A stretch of DNA of 6,224 nt from the NCBI GenBank assembly GCA_913053915.1, contig CAJXGP010000137.1, forward strand, positions 1-6,224. Direction: 5' to 3'. This stretch comes from an uncultured Ignavibacteriales bacterium. GTDB lineage: Bacteria; Bacteroidota; Ignavibacteria; Ignavibacteriales; Ignavibacteriaceae. How positions within the stretch are numbered: the stretch's first letter is position 1; every line of letters begins with the position of its first letter. A model generated the notes under the pieces. That model was not told the origin of the DNA, searched no databases, and saw nothing but the letters and a program-made list of their open reading frames with translations. A program made the position numbers and the translations under genes. Shown here one piece after another: positions 1-6,224 of the stretch.

Positions 1-1052
1 TTATACTTTTCGTTAATAAAATCAATTTCAACTTTACCGTTTATTATATAAGTATTGGGGGCAATACGTCTGCAAATATCCTCCTCAATATCAAATTCAT
101 CCTTAATTTCACCAAACAATTCTTCCATAACATCTTCAATAGTTATAATTCCCGCAGTACCCCCGAATTCATCGATTACGATGGCAATTGAAACATGTTT
201 AATTAAAAATTCGTTAAGCATATCGAACGATTTTTTTGTTTCCGGAACAAATATTACTTCGCGCATAATATCTTTTAAATTTTGCGGCGCTTTAAATAAA
301 TCATAAGCATAAATCACCCCCTTGATGTTATCTAGATTTTCCTCGTAAACCGGTAGCTTTGAATAACCGGAATCAATAAAAACAGAAAGAGCATCTTCGA
401 TATTTTGATTAATATCTACGCCTACAATATCTGTTCTGGGTTTCATAGCTTCATGTACCCTTTGTTTGCCCAATTCAAGAACTTTTGTTATAATATCACT
501 TTCGTTTGTGTTAACTTTACCTGCTTCATGACTTTCTTTTACCAGTAATTCAATATCTTCTTTGTTAAAAAGGTAGCTTATATTTTCTTCCATCACATTT
601 GATGATTTGATTAGGAATGATGAAATCGAAGACATGACTTTTACAAAAGGATATAGAATATAATAAGTAATTTTTAAGGGAACTGCCGAAATGTAAACTA
701 CCCTATCGGATAATTCACGCGCTAAATATTTGGGAATAAGTTCACCGAATATTAATAAGATAAATGAAGAGATGATTAAAATACCAAGTTCTCCCACCCC
801 AAATACACTTGCCAGAAATAAAGTACTAATGGAAGCAAATGCAATATTTGCTACGTTATTCGCAATAAGAATAGTAGAAAAAAATTGTTGGGGGTTTTGA
901 GTAAAATAAAAAGCCTCTTTAGCAAAGATATTTTTTTTCCTAGCTCTAATTTCTATTTTAATTTTTTTAACCACGACAAAAGCTATTTCCGAGCCTGAAA
1001 AAAAACCGCTTACAAATATTAAAATTAGTAATATTATCAATTCATTAAACAT
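1..1052 (-). CDS. CNNM/CorC/HlyC-family membrane protein with paired CBS domains (C-terminus cut by window edge)
   Basis: The frame is open from an ATG at 1052 to base 1 with no stop, giving 350 residues; family members are usually about 420-440 residues, so the C-terminal CorC/HlyC domain is mostly missing. Residues 1-150 form the CNNM (DUF21) membrane domain, with hydrophobic stretches near 1-20, 57-83, 87-104 and 119-140. They carry the family motifs SGFFSGSE (15-22) and GELIPKYLA (103-111). A CBS pair follows at about 200-315, opening with AMKPRTDIVGVD (202-213) and closing with IDEFGGTAGIITIEDVMEEL (293-312). Known relatives handle Mg2+ or Co2+ efflux and homeostasis; the CBS pair binds nucleotide in studied members. 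The start is supported by GGAGAG upstream and by a one-base overlap with the lipoprotein gene (TGATG), which suggests translational coupling. In Bacteroidota the gliding protein GldE belongs to this family, but nothing here singles it out. The family is certain; the transported ion is not. Confidence 0.93.
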   Translation of the reverse strand, partial: MFNELIILLILIFVSGFFSGSEIAFVVVKKIKIEIRARKKNIFAKEAFYFTQNPQQFFSTILIANNVANIAFASISTLFLASVFGVGELGILIISSFILLIFGELIPKYLARELSDRVVYISAVPLKITYYILYPFVKVMSSISSFLIKSSNVMEENISYLFNKEDIELLVKESHEAGKVNTNESDIITKVLELGKQRVHEAMKPRTDIVGVDINQNIEDALSVFIDSGYSKLPVYEENLDNIKGVIYAYDLFKAPQNLKDIMREVIFVPETKKSFDMLNEFLIKHVSIAIVIDEFGGTAGIITIEDVMEELFGEIKDEFDIEEDICRRIAPNTYIINGKVEIDFINEKY

Positions 1053-1549
1053 CAATAAACTCTCCGGATATTTATGTCCTCGACCCTTGCATAATAGTTT
1101 TTTTCACCGGAAGAAAACTCCAGCGAAAAAGATATAGGTTGATTCAAATTTAAATTATCCACAAGATTTAATCCTGTTTTTGTTCCAAATGCATATAATC
1201 GAATTTCACCGGGTAAAAACTCCAAACTGCCTGTTACGTTTTGTTCATTAAAATTAGGGGTAAAACTGAATAAAAACTTATTTTTTTGGAAGATTTTAAT
1301 ACTTTCTATTTTCAAATTCCTTATAGATTCATTAGAAAGATTTTTTACATTTGCTTCGCCAAGTACATATAATTTAGGTTTATTTGTACTCGGCATTAAA
1401 TTCACCCAAACATCCATCATAGTGGGTTGGACAAATAAATTTAATGTACCGCCGGTTTTAATTATTCTTGAAGTTGAACATCCATCCAAAACAAGCGAAG
1501 AAGCTATAATGGCATATAAAACAAATAAATTTATAATCCGAAACATCAT
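1052..1549 (-). CDS. Small predicted lipoprotein, function unknown, coupled to the CNNM-family gene
   Basis: The product is 165 residues. The N-terminus has an Arg at 4, a hydrophobic run at about 5-21 and a lipobox-like LDGC ending at Cys24, as expected for signal peptidase II cleavage and membrane anchoring; Asp at -2 to the cysteine is not typical. The mature part is short, without further membrane segments, and has alternating hydrophobic/polar stretches suggesting a beta-rich fold. The GEANVKNLSNESIRNLKI stretch followed by a later LPGE resembles small extracytoplasmic beta-sandwich domains such as FxLYD or LEA14, but this is a weak impression. The start could be either of two adjacent ATGs (1549 or 1546); no Shine-Dalgarno site precedes them. 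A promoter lies about 50 bases upstream, and the stop overlaps the next gene's ATG by one base, so both are probably made together. Bacteroidota GldD is a lipoprotein encoded beside a CNNM protein (GldE), but I see no GldD-like motif here. Function is unassigned. Confidence 0.8.
   Translation of the reverse strand: MMFRIINLFVLYAIIASSLVLDGCSTSRIIKTGGTLNLFVQPTMMDVWVNLMPSTNKPKLYVLGEANVKNLSNESIRNLKIESIKIFQKNKFLFSFTPNFNEQNVTGSLEFLPGEIRLYAFGTKTGLNLVDNLNLNQPISFSLEFSSGEKNYYARVEDINIRRVY
1060..1065 (-). promoter_or_regulatory. Ribosome binding site of the CNNM-family gene
   Basis: The minus strand reads GGAGAG here. Its GGAG core (1062-1065) lies 9 bases before the ATG at 1052. It sits inside the last codons of the lipoprotein gene and supports the 1052 start. 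It is the best Shine-Dalgarno match in the window. Confidence 0.7.
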
Positions 1550-1686
1550 TGCTAAATTAAATTTTATTTATGAATCTACTCTAAAGAAGGTATTTATTTT
1601 ATTAAAAGCTTTGATCTTTGTAAATATCCACAATTCTTAAATTTAATAATAATCGTTATATGCACTTCATTCATCATATTTAATAT
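1550..1686. other. 137-base intergenic region separating two minus-strand gene groups
   Basis: This gap lies between the stop of the prenyltransferase gene and the start of the lipoprotein gene. It is very AT-rich and holds the predicted promoter at 1596-1624. I see no GC-rich stem followed by a T-run on the minus strand, so no intrinsic terminator for the upstream group can be supported; read-through into the lipoprotein gene is possible. No plus-strand gene is credible here. Confidence 0.6.
1596..1624 (-). promoter_or_regulatory. Predicted sigma70-type promoter for the lipoprotein-CNNM unit
   Basis: On the minus strand TTTACA (1619-1624) and TAAAAT (1596-1601) are separated by exactly 17 bases. 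Each hexamer matches the -35 (TTGACA) or -10 (TATAAT) consensus at five of six positions. The predicted transcript would start near 1589, leaving a leader of about 40 bases before the ATG at 1549. It lies in the only sizeable gap between the two gene groups. AT-rich sequence raises the chance of accidental matches, but the spacing and placement are right. The Bacteroidia-type TAnnTTTG motif is not seen here. Confidence 0.5.
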
Positions 1687-2559
1687 TTAATATATAATCA
1701 ATATTGTAATAATTAAATATAAAAAGAAATTAATAATCATAGGAATATCGGACAACATTATTTCAGTAGTATTTTCTCCTTTTTTACCGATATAAACAAG
1801 GTACATATACCTAAAAATACCAAACACCACAAACGGAGTAGTATAAATAAGGTCTTCTGTTTTAAAAATTGATATCGTACGTTGAGCAACGGAATATAAT
1901 GCATAGCAAATGATTACGCCTGAAGCGGTAATTGTTGCCATTTGATTAGTAAATTCCAAGGAATATGAAGAAAGTACATGCCGTGTTGAATTTTTATCTT
2001 GCTCTTGTTCCAATAGTTTCAATTCCGACTGTCTTTTCATGATTGCTAAAAATAATGAAATAAACATTGTAGTTAATATTAACCAGCTTGAAATATAAAT
2101 ATCAATTATATATGCTCCGGCAATAACGCGCAACATAAAGCCGGTTGCAATACTGAATATGTCCAAAAGAACTATGTACTTGAAAATTAGTGAATAAAAA
2201 AGATTTAATATAAGATAAGATAATAATACTAAATCGAATTCTATATTAAATAAAGGAAGCATTGCCGATAAAATCAAAGCAATTATTATAGCGGTAATTG
2301 TTGCATTCTTTTTTGATATTTTACCTGAAGTAATAGGTCGAAATTTCTTTACGGGATGTAACTTATCGGATTCAATATCAATTAAATCATTAAATATATA
2401 AACAATGCTGGTAAGCAGTGAAAAAGCGATAAAACCAAGTAATACAATTTTAAAAAAATTGTAATCAAAGAGATGTTTGGAAAATATTAAAGGAACAAAA
2501 ATGAATGTATTTTTGATCCACTGTGAAGTACGTAATAATTTAAAATACGACTTCACCAT
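1687..2559 (-). CDS. UbiA-family polyprenyl-phosphate phosphoribosyltransferase (DPPR synthase-like), integral membrane
   Basis: The product is 290 residues with about eight or nine hydrophobic helices, a normal length for the family. The first Asp-rich motif is NDLIDIESD (57-65), followed by HPVKKFRPITSG (68-79). The second region has Tyr122, Lys127, Asp133 and GFMLR (140-144). Features that point to the decaprenyl-phosphate phosphoribosyltransferase branch rather than quinone or heme prenyltransferases are the N-terminal QWIKN (13-17), KRQSEL (175-180), PFVVFGIFRY (242-251) and a late LSDIP (269-273). Known members (mycobacterial Rv3806c) move phosphoribose from PRPP to polyprenyl phosphate in the membrane, the first step toward a polyprenyl-arabinose donor. 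The usual partners (DprE1/DprE2 epimerase, PAP2-type phosphatase) are not in this window, so the end product is unknown. The ATG shares one base with the mutase stop (TAATG) and has no clear Shine-Dalgarno site, implying translational coupling. The subfamily call is from recognised motifs, not alignment. Confidence 0.85.
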   Translation of the reverse strand: MVKSYFKLLRTSQWIKNTFIFVPLIFSKHLFDYNFFKIVLLGFIAFSLLTSIVYIFNDLIDIESDKLHPVKKFRPITSGKISKKNATITAIIIALILSAMLPLFNIEFDLVLLSYLILNLFYSLIFKYIVLLDIFSIATGFMLRVIAGAYIIDIYISSWLILTTMFISLFLAIMKRQSELKLLEQEQDKNSTRHVLSSYSLEFTNQMATITASGVIICYALYSVAQRTISIFKTEDLIYTTPFVVFGIFRYMYLVYIGKKGENTTEIMLSDIPMIINFFLYLIITILIIY

Positions 2560-4214
2560 TAAAATACCGCTGTTTCTTCGTAAGTTCCGAATATCTCCTT
2601 AAGTTCTCCAACCATTTCGCCAAGAGTAACATAATTTTTAGCTGCTTCAATAAACGGAGACATAAGATTATAGTTGTCTAATGCAGCTCTTCTAATAGCC
2701 GTTAAACTTTCCTTTACAGCTTTTTGATTTCGGCTTTGTCTGAGATCAGCTAATCTTTGCTTTTGTTTTTTCTCCACCCCGGGGGAAATCGACAAAATCG
2801 GAATATCTATTTTTTCTTTAGGTTCAACAAAATCATTAATACCAATTATAAATTTTTCTTTTCTTTCGACTTCTTTTTGATAACGATACGCTGCATTAGC
2901 AATTTCTTTCTGGAAATAACCGGACTCAATTGCCGGTATAACACCGCCCAAAGAATCAATTTCAGCGAAAATTTCATTTGCTTGCTTTTCCATTCTATCT
3001 GTTAAAGCTTCTATAAAATATGAGCCACCTAGCGGATCTATTGTATTAAGCACACCTGTTTCAAATGCTATTAACTGTTGTGTCCTAAGTGCAATTTTTA
3101 CAGCTCCTTCGCTAGGTAGAGCTAAAGTTTCATCCATAGAATTTGTATGCAACGATTGAGTCCCGCCAAGCACACCGGCCAATGCTTGAAAAGCGGTTCT
3201 GATAATATTGTTCTCAGGTTGTTGAGCCGTTAATGAACAACCTGCGGTTTGAGTATGAAATCTTAACCACCATGAACGCGGATTCTTTGCTCCGTATTGT
3301 TCTTTCATCCTTTTTGCATATATTTTCCTAGCTGCTCTAAATTTTGCAATTTCTTCGAAAAAATCCAGATGAGAATTGAAGAAAAATGAAATCCTCGGAG
3401 CAAAATCGTCAACATTCATTCCTCTTTCAATACACGCTTCTATATAAGCAAATCCATCAGCTAGAGTATAGGCAAGTTCCTGAGCTGCAGTTGAACCTGC
3501 TTCGCGAATGTGATATCCGCTAACCGAAACCGGATTCCACTTGGAAACTTCATTTTTACAATATTCGATCATATCGACGATAATTCTCATGGAGGGATTA
3601 GGCGGATAAATATATTCTTTTTGTGCAATATATTCTTTTAAGATATCGTTTTGCAAAGTGCCTTGTAATTCCTTGAAATCTACACCTTGTCTCTGAGCCA
3701 CAGCAAGATAGAAAGCGAAGATCATGGCTGCCGGCGAATTAATTGTCATTGAAGTAGATACTTTATTTAATGGAATTTTATCAAACAAAATTTCCATATC
3801 TTTTAAAGAAGAAATCGATACTCCACAAATTCCGACTTCGCCTTCACTCAAAGGTGCATCAGCATCCCAACCCATTAAAGTCGGTAAATCAAAAGCTATC
3901 GAAAGACCTGTTTGTCCTTTTTCTAATAAATAATGAAACCTATGATTTGTATCTTCCGGAGTACCGAAACCGGCAAATTGACGCATAGTCCAAACTTTAC
4001 CGCGATACCCGTTTGTATGAATTCCTCTTGTAAACGGGTACTCACCGGGAAAACCAATCTCTTTAAGATAATCTATATTTTCAATATCATCCGGTCCGTA
4101 TAATGCTTTTACCGTTTCTCCGCTAACAGTAGTAAACCTCATTCCTGTCGAAGGTGTATCTTTTAATTTCTCATTATACTGTTTTTTTTTTCTTTTGTAT
4201 TCTTCATTAATCAT
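2559..4214 (-). CDS. icmA: Methylmalonyl-CoA mutase family large subunit, isobutyryl-CoA mutase type (B12-binding domain on a separate protein)
   Basis: The product is 551 residues and covers the acyl-CoA-binding TIM barrel and its C-terminal extension. The B12-binding domain with its DxHxxG motif is absent, so a small partner subunit must be encoded elsewhere. Recognisable blocks are [14 protein letters not shown] (59-72), TMRQFAGFG (76-84), [13 protein letters not shown] (103-115), [16 protein letters not shown] (185-200), [10 protein letters not shown] (231-240) and [12 protein letters not shown]. His235 matches the catalytic His244 of Propionibacterium methylmalonyl-CoA mutase. The residues that hold the substrate carboxylate in that enzyme, Tyr89 and Arg207, are here Phe80 and Gln198, the pair known from isobutyryl-CoA mutase. 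The expected reaction is therefore isobutyryl-CoA to n-butyryl-CoA and back in the cytoplasm, although automatic annotation will probably say methylmalonyl-CoA mutase. The start is supported by AAAAGG 8 bases upstream. Codons 8-11 contain a run of ten A. The gene lies 74 bases after mutL and overlaps the prenyltransferase start by one base. The family is certain; the substrate is inferred. Confidence 0.95.
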   Translation of the reverse strand: MINEEYKRKKKQYNEKLKDTPSTGMRFTTVSGETVKALYGPDDIENIDYLKEIGFPGEYPFTRGIHTNGYRGKVWTMRQFAGFGTPEDTNHRFHYLLEKGQTGLSIAFDLPTLMGWDADAPLSEGEVGICGVSISSLKDMEILFDKIPLNKVSTSMTINSPAAMIFAFYLAVAQRQGVDFKELQGTLQNDILKEYIAQKEYIYPPNPSMRIIVDMIEYCKNEVSKWNPVSVSGYHIREAGSTAAQELAYTLADGFAYIEACIERGMNVDDFAPRISFFFNSHLDFFEEIAKFRAARKIYAKRMKEQYGAKNPRSWWLRFHTQTAGCSLTAQQPENNIIRTAFQALAGVLGGTQSLHTNSMDETLALPSEGAVKIALRTQQLIAFETGVLNTIDPLGGSYFIEALTDRMEKQANEIFAEIDSLGGVIPAIESGYFQKEIANAAYRYQKEVERKEKFIIGINDFVEPKEKIDIPILSISPGVEKKQKQRLADLRQSRNQKAVKESLTAIRRAALDNYNLMSPFIEAAKNYVTLGEMVGELKEIFGTYEETAVF

Positions 4215-4288
4215 GATTTTAACCTTTTATTTAGTCTTTTGAACTAATTCATTAAAATACCATGCCTTTTGAGCATTAAATATTAAAA
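4215..4288. other. 74-base gap between mutL and the acyl-CoA mutase gene
   Basis: This AT-rich spacer contains the mutase ribosome binding site and an imperfect 11-base direct repeat on the minus strand (GCTCAAAAGGC at 4264-4274 and GTTCAAAAGAC at 4234-4244; 9 of 11 identical, 30 bases apart). I could not find a convincing -35/-10 pair or a terminator hairpin. The mutase may be transcribed from upstream of mutL, or from a promoter I cannot recognise. Confidence 0.5.
4223..4228 (-). promoter_or_regulatory. Ribosome binding site of the acyl-CoA mutase gene
   Basis: The minus strand reads AAAAGG, ending 8 bases before the ATG at 4214. It fixes this start over the next Met at residue 25. The N-terminal charged stretch it includes is the expected position of a family N-terminal segment. 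Confidence 0.55.
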
Positions 4289-6145
4289 TTAAGTTCTTCC
4301 GAATCTTCTATCAAATTCCGCCAAAGTAATTTTGATCACAATCGGTCTGCCGTGAGGACACACATAGGGCATAGAAGTAGCAAATAACTGATCTATCAAA
4401 TGACGCATTTCCATATCGGAAAGATAATCTCCCGCTTTTATAGCGGTTTTACAAGAATAAGATTTAGCAATGTTTTCTCTTTCTTCCAGTTTTTTCTCAC
4501 GTTGATTTAACAAATATTCTTGAATTAGTTCTCTCAATACCACTTCTTCGGAACCTCTTTTGACATCCTCCGGAACACCTTCGATAACAACGGTATTTCT
4601 ACTAAAAAATTTAATTTCAAAACCCAGCTTAACCAAATAAGAATAAATTTCTTTTAATATTGCAAGATTTCCGGGATCTAGTTCAAGAGTTTTAGGGAAT
4701 AGAAGTTGTTGAGAAAATGGGATGTTAGCTTCAATTCGTTTTAAGGCTTTTTCATATAAGATTCTTTCGTGTGCCACATGTTGATCGATAATCATTAATC
4801 CCGTTTTTATTTGAGATAGAATATATTTATTGTGTAACTGAATAATAAATGAGGATGTTTCTTCTCTGCTATTATTTTTTTCAGGTTTTGAAACTTCGTG
4901 AAAAATTTCTTTTTGTTCGGCTTTTTCAAAGGGATGTGAAATTTGTTGAGATGTATTTGAAGAAATATTGTCAGGAATAGAGCTAAAAATTAAGTCGATA
5001 TCGTTATTAGAAAATCTCGTTTTCGCTAATGATTCCTTCCGGTTAAATTTTGGTCGATCGGAAAAATCATTTTTCTCAACTTTTTGAAAATTGTCGAATT
5101 TGATCTTTTCCGTACTTCCGGTAGTTTCAATAATTTCTATCGAAGGGACCAAATCATAACTGCCTAAACTTTTTCGAACCACAGATAAAACAAAATTATA
5201 CACATCCTTTTCATCTTCGAATCTTACTTCCAATTTAGAAGGATGAACATTTACATCGGTTCTTTTAGGATCCAGTTCCAAAAATAATACAAAAAAGGGA
5301 TATTCTCCCTTTTCCAAAATATTTTCATAAGCAGAAAAGACGGCATGATTTATTTGTCTACTAACAACAAATCTTGAATTAAGAAAGAGGTATTGTTCAC
5401 CTTTGTTTTTTCTAAGCATAGTTGGTTTACCGACATAACCGTGTAAGCTAAGGTAATCTGTTCTTTCTTTAACGGGAATAAGAGCTTCTATCATATTATC
5501 TGCAAAAATCTGCTTAATCCTATCCTCAAGTTCTCCTGCGGAATAATCAAAAATTAAAGAATCGTCGTTATAAAACTTAAAAGAAATACCGGGATGACTC
5601 AAAGCTATTTTATTGAAAGTATCGATAATGTGCTTTAATTCGGTAGCGTCTGTTTTAAGAAAATTTCTTCTAGCGGGGACATTATAAAATAAGTTCTTAA
5701 CGGAAATACAAGTCCCCTTTGGAAAAGAACCTTTTTCTTTTATTATCGTACTGCTATCTTCTAAACGGATGAACGTACCGGTTTCTTCTTCGCGGGTTTC
5801 GGTTTTAATTTCGAGTTGACTAACAGCCGCGATTGAGCTTAAAGCTTCCCCCCTAAATCCCAAGGTAGATATTGATTCGAGGTCCTCTTCTTTTTGAATT
5901 TTACTGGTAGCATGTTTTTGAACGCATAAAACAGCGTTTTCTTCGGACATGCCAGAACCATCATCACAAACTTGAATTAAAGATTTCCCAGACCGTTTAA
6001 TCATTACTTCAATTATTTTTGTATCGGCATCAACCGAATTCTCGATTAATTCTTTTACTACAGATTCAGGTCTTTGAACTACTTCACCGGCAGCTATTTT
6101 TTTTGAAATATTATCCGGCAATATTTTGATTTTCTTTTCAATCAT
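4289..6145 (-). CDS. mutL: DNA mismatch repair protein MutL, endonuclease type
   Basis: The product is 618 residues, a normal length for MutL. The N-terminal GHKL ATPase shows Glu32 (catalytic) and Asn36 in VVKELIENSVDA, DDGSG (61-65), GFRGEAL (96-102) and the GTCISVKNLFYNVPARR block (144-160). The transducer domain ends near NVHPSKLEVRF (299-309), with Lys304 at the position of the conserved ATPase lysine. A low-complexity charged linker spans about 335-430. The C-terminal dimerisation and nuclease domain has DQHVAHERILYE (454-465), a metal-binding DQHA(x)2E(x)4E motif with Val for Ala but all acidic and His ligands kept. It also has CKTAIKAG (565-572), CPHGRP (596-601) and FDRRFGR (611-617), the set found in nicking MutL proteins and absent from E. 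coli MutL. QQLLFP (479-484) looks like the sliding-clamp-binding motif. The protein acts with MutS to nick the error-containing strand. The ATG lies two bases after the stop of the upstream gene and has no Shine-Dalgarno site, so coupling is likely. Confidence 0.97.
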   Translation of the reverse strand: MIEKKIKILPDNISKKIAAGEVVQRPESVVKELIENSVDADTKIIEVMIKRSGKSLIQVCDDGSGMSEENAVLCVQKHATSKIQKEEDLESISTLGFRGEALSSIAAVSQLEIKTETREEETGTFIRLEDSSTIIKEKGSFPKGTCISVKNLFYNVPARRNFLKTDATELKHIIDTFNKIALSHPGISFKFYNDDSLIFDYSAGELEDRIKQIFADNMIEALIPVKERTDYLSLHGYVGKPTMLRKNKGEQYLFLNSRFVVSRQINHAVFSAYENILEKGEYPFFVLFLELDPKRTDVNVHPSKLEVRFEDEKDVYNFVLSVVRKSLGSYDLVPSIEIIETTGSTEKIKFDNFQKVEKNDFSDRPKFNRKESLAKTRFSNNDIDLIFSSIPDNISSNTSQQISHPFEKAEQKEIFHEVSKPEKNNSREETSSFIIQLHNKYILSQIKTGLMIIDQHVAHERILYEKALKRIEANIPFSQQLLFPKTLELDPGNLAILKEIYSYLVKLGFEIKFFSRNTVVIEGVPEDVKRGSEEVVLRELIQEYLLNQREKKLEERENIAKSYSCKTAIKAGDYLSDMEMRHLIDQLFATSMPYVCPHGRPIVIKITLAEFDRRFGRT

Positions 6146-6147
6146 TA

Positions 6148-6224
6148 TTATTTTTTTCGATCCAGTACGACAAATTCATGATGATAAGTGTTTCGACCAT
6201 CTATCGGTTGTGGCTCTCGTTTTG
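6148..6224 (-). CDS. C-terminal end of an unidentified upstream gene
   Basis: One minus-strand frame stays open from the window edge to a TAA at 6148-6150, encoding 24 complete codons that end HHEFVVLDRKK; the other two frames stop early. The stop falls two bases before the mutL ATG (TAATAATG), the close spacing expected of adjacent genes in one operon. The fragment is too short to identify; I do not recognise the family. Promoter and start lie outside the window. Confidence 0.55.
   Translation of the reverse strand, partial: KREPQPIDGRNTYHHEFVVLDRKK

Noticed and set aside
55..306. Plus-strand open frame of 83 codons rich in Ser and Ile
   Set aside because: It lies opposite the CBS-domain region of the CNNM-family gene, has low-complexity composition and no recognisable family; it is an antisense shadow.
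1422..1640. Plus-strand open frame of 72 codons overlapping the lipoprotein start and the intergenic region
   Set aside because: Its first half is antisense to a credible lipoprotein gene and the rest covers that gene's promoter; there is no domain or convincing ribosome binding site.
1676..1700. Short TATTAAA repeats and palindromic AT tracts at the end of the prenyltransferase gene
   Set aside because: They are pure A/T, with no stable stem and no T-run after a GC-rich hairpin; not supportable as a terminator or operator.
2757..3005. Plus-strand open frame, Phe-rich, 82 codons
   Set aside because: It is fully antisense to the conserved mutase gene; the Phe richness reflects Lys/Glu codons read backwards.
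3724..3988. Two overlapping plus-strand open frames of 69 and 72 codons
   Set aside because: Both lie opposite highly conserved mutase motifs and overlap each other in different frames; neither resembles a protein family.
2559..4214. Possibility that the mutase is a broken gene because it lacks the B12-binding domain
   Set aside because: Two-subunit mutases of this length are normal for IcmA-type and archaeal-type enzymes, the conserved motifs are intact, and the next gene starts on its stop codon.
4244..4276. Ten-codon minus-strand reading frame in the mutL-mutase spacer, a possible leader peptide
   Set aside because: It has no ribosome binding site, no run of regulatory codons and no attenuator hairpin; chance is sufficient in AT-rich sequence.

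Overview
The window is a compact, AT-rich bacterial chromosome segment (roughly two thirds A+T by eye). Every recognisable gene lies on the minus strand, so transcription runs from high to low coordinates. There are no RNA genes, mobile elements, CRISPR arrays or phage genes. The gene set suggests the Bacteroidota/Ignavibacteriota/Chlorobiota neighbourhood: an endonuclease-type MutL, an acyl-CoA mutase with a separate B12 subunit, a CNNM-type transporter paired with a small lipoprotein, and very AT-rich leaders with few Shine-Dalgarno sites. This placement is an inference from style and content, not a phylogenetic result.

Layout in transcription order. The last 24 codons of an unidentified gene (6148-6222) stop two bases before mutL (4289-6145). 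After a 74-base gap comes the large subunit of a B12-dependent acyl-CoA mutase (2559-4214). It would usually be labelled methylmalonyl-CoA mutase, but it carries the isobutyryl-CoA mutase residue pair Phe80/Gln198. A UbiA-family membrane prenyltransferase of the decaprenyl-phosphate phosphoribosyltransferase type (1687-2559) follows, sharing one base with the mutase gene (TAATG). A 137-base gap holds a good sigma70-like promoter, which starts a second unit: a small predicted lipoprotein (1052-1549) and a CNNM/CorC/HlyC-family membrane protein (1-1052, cut by the window edge). These two are again joined by a one-base stop/start overlap (TGATG).

How the genes work together. The first group (unknown, mutL, mutase, prenyltransferase) looks like a close-packed run of functionally unrelated genes. 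DNA repair, acyl-CoA carbon-skeleton rearrangement and polyprenyl-phosphoribose synthesis share no obvious pathway. The second group (lipoprotein plus CNNM protein) is a plausible functional pair at the envelope.

I did not find a clearly new multi-gene system. The points most worth a second look are the likely substrate misassignment of the mutase, its translational coupling to a DPPR-synthase-like enzyme whose usual partners are absent here, and the lipoprotein-CNNM pair.
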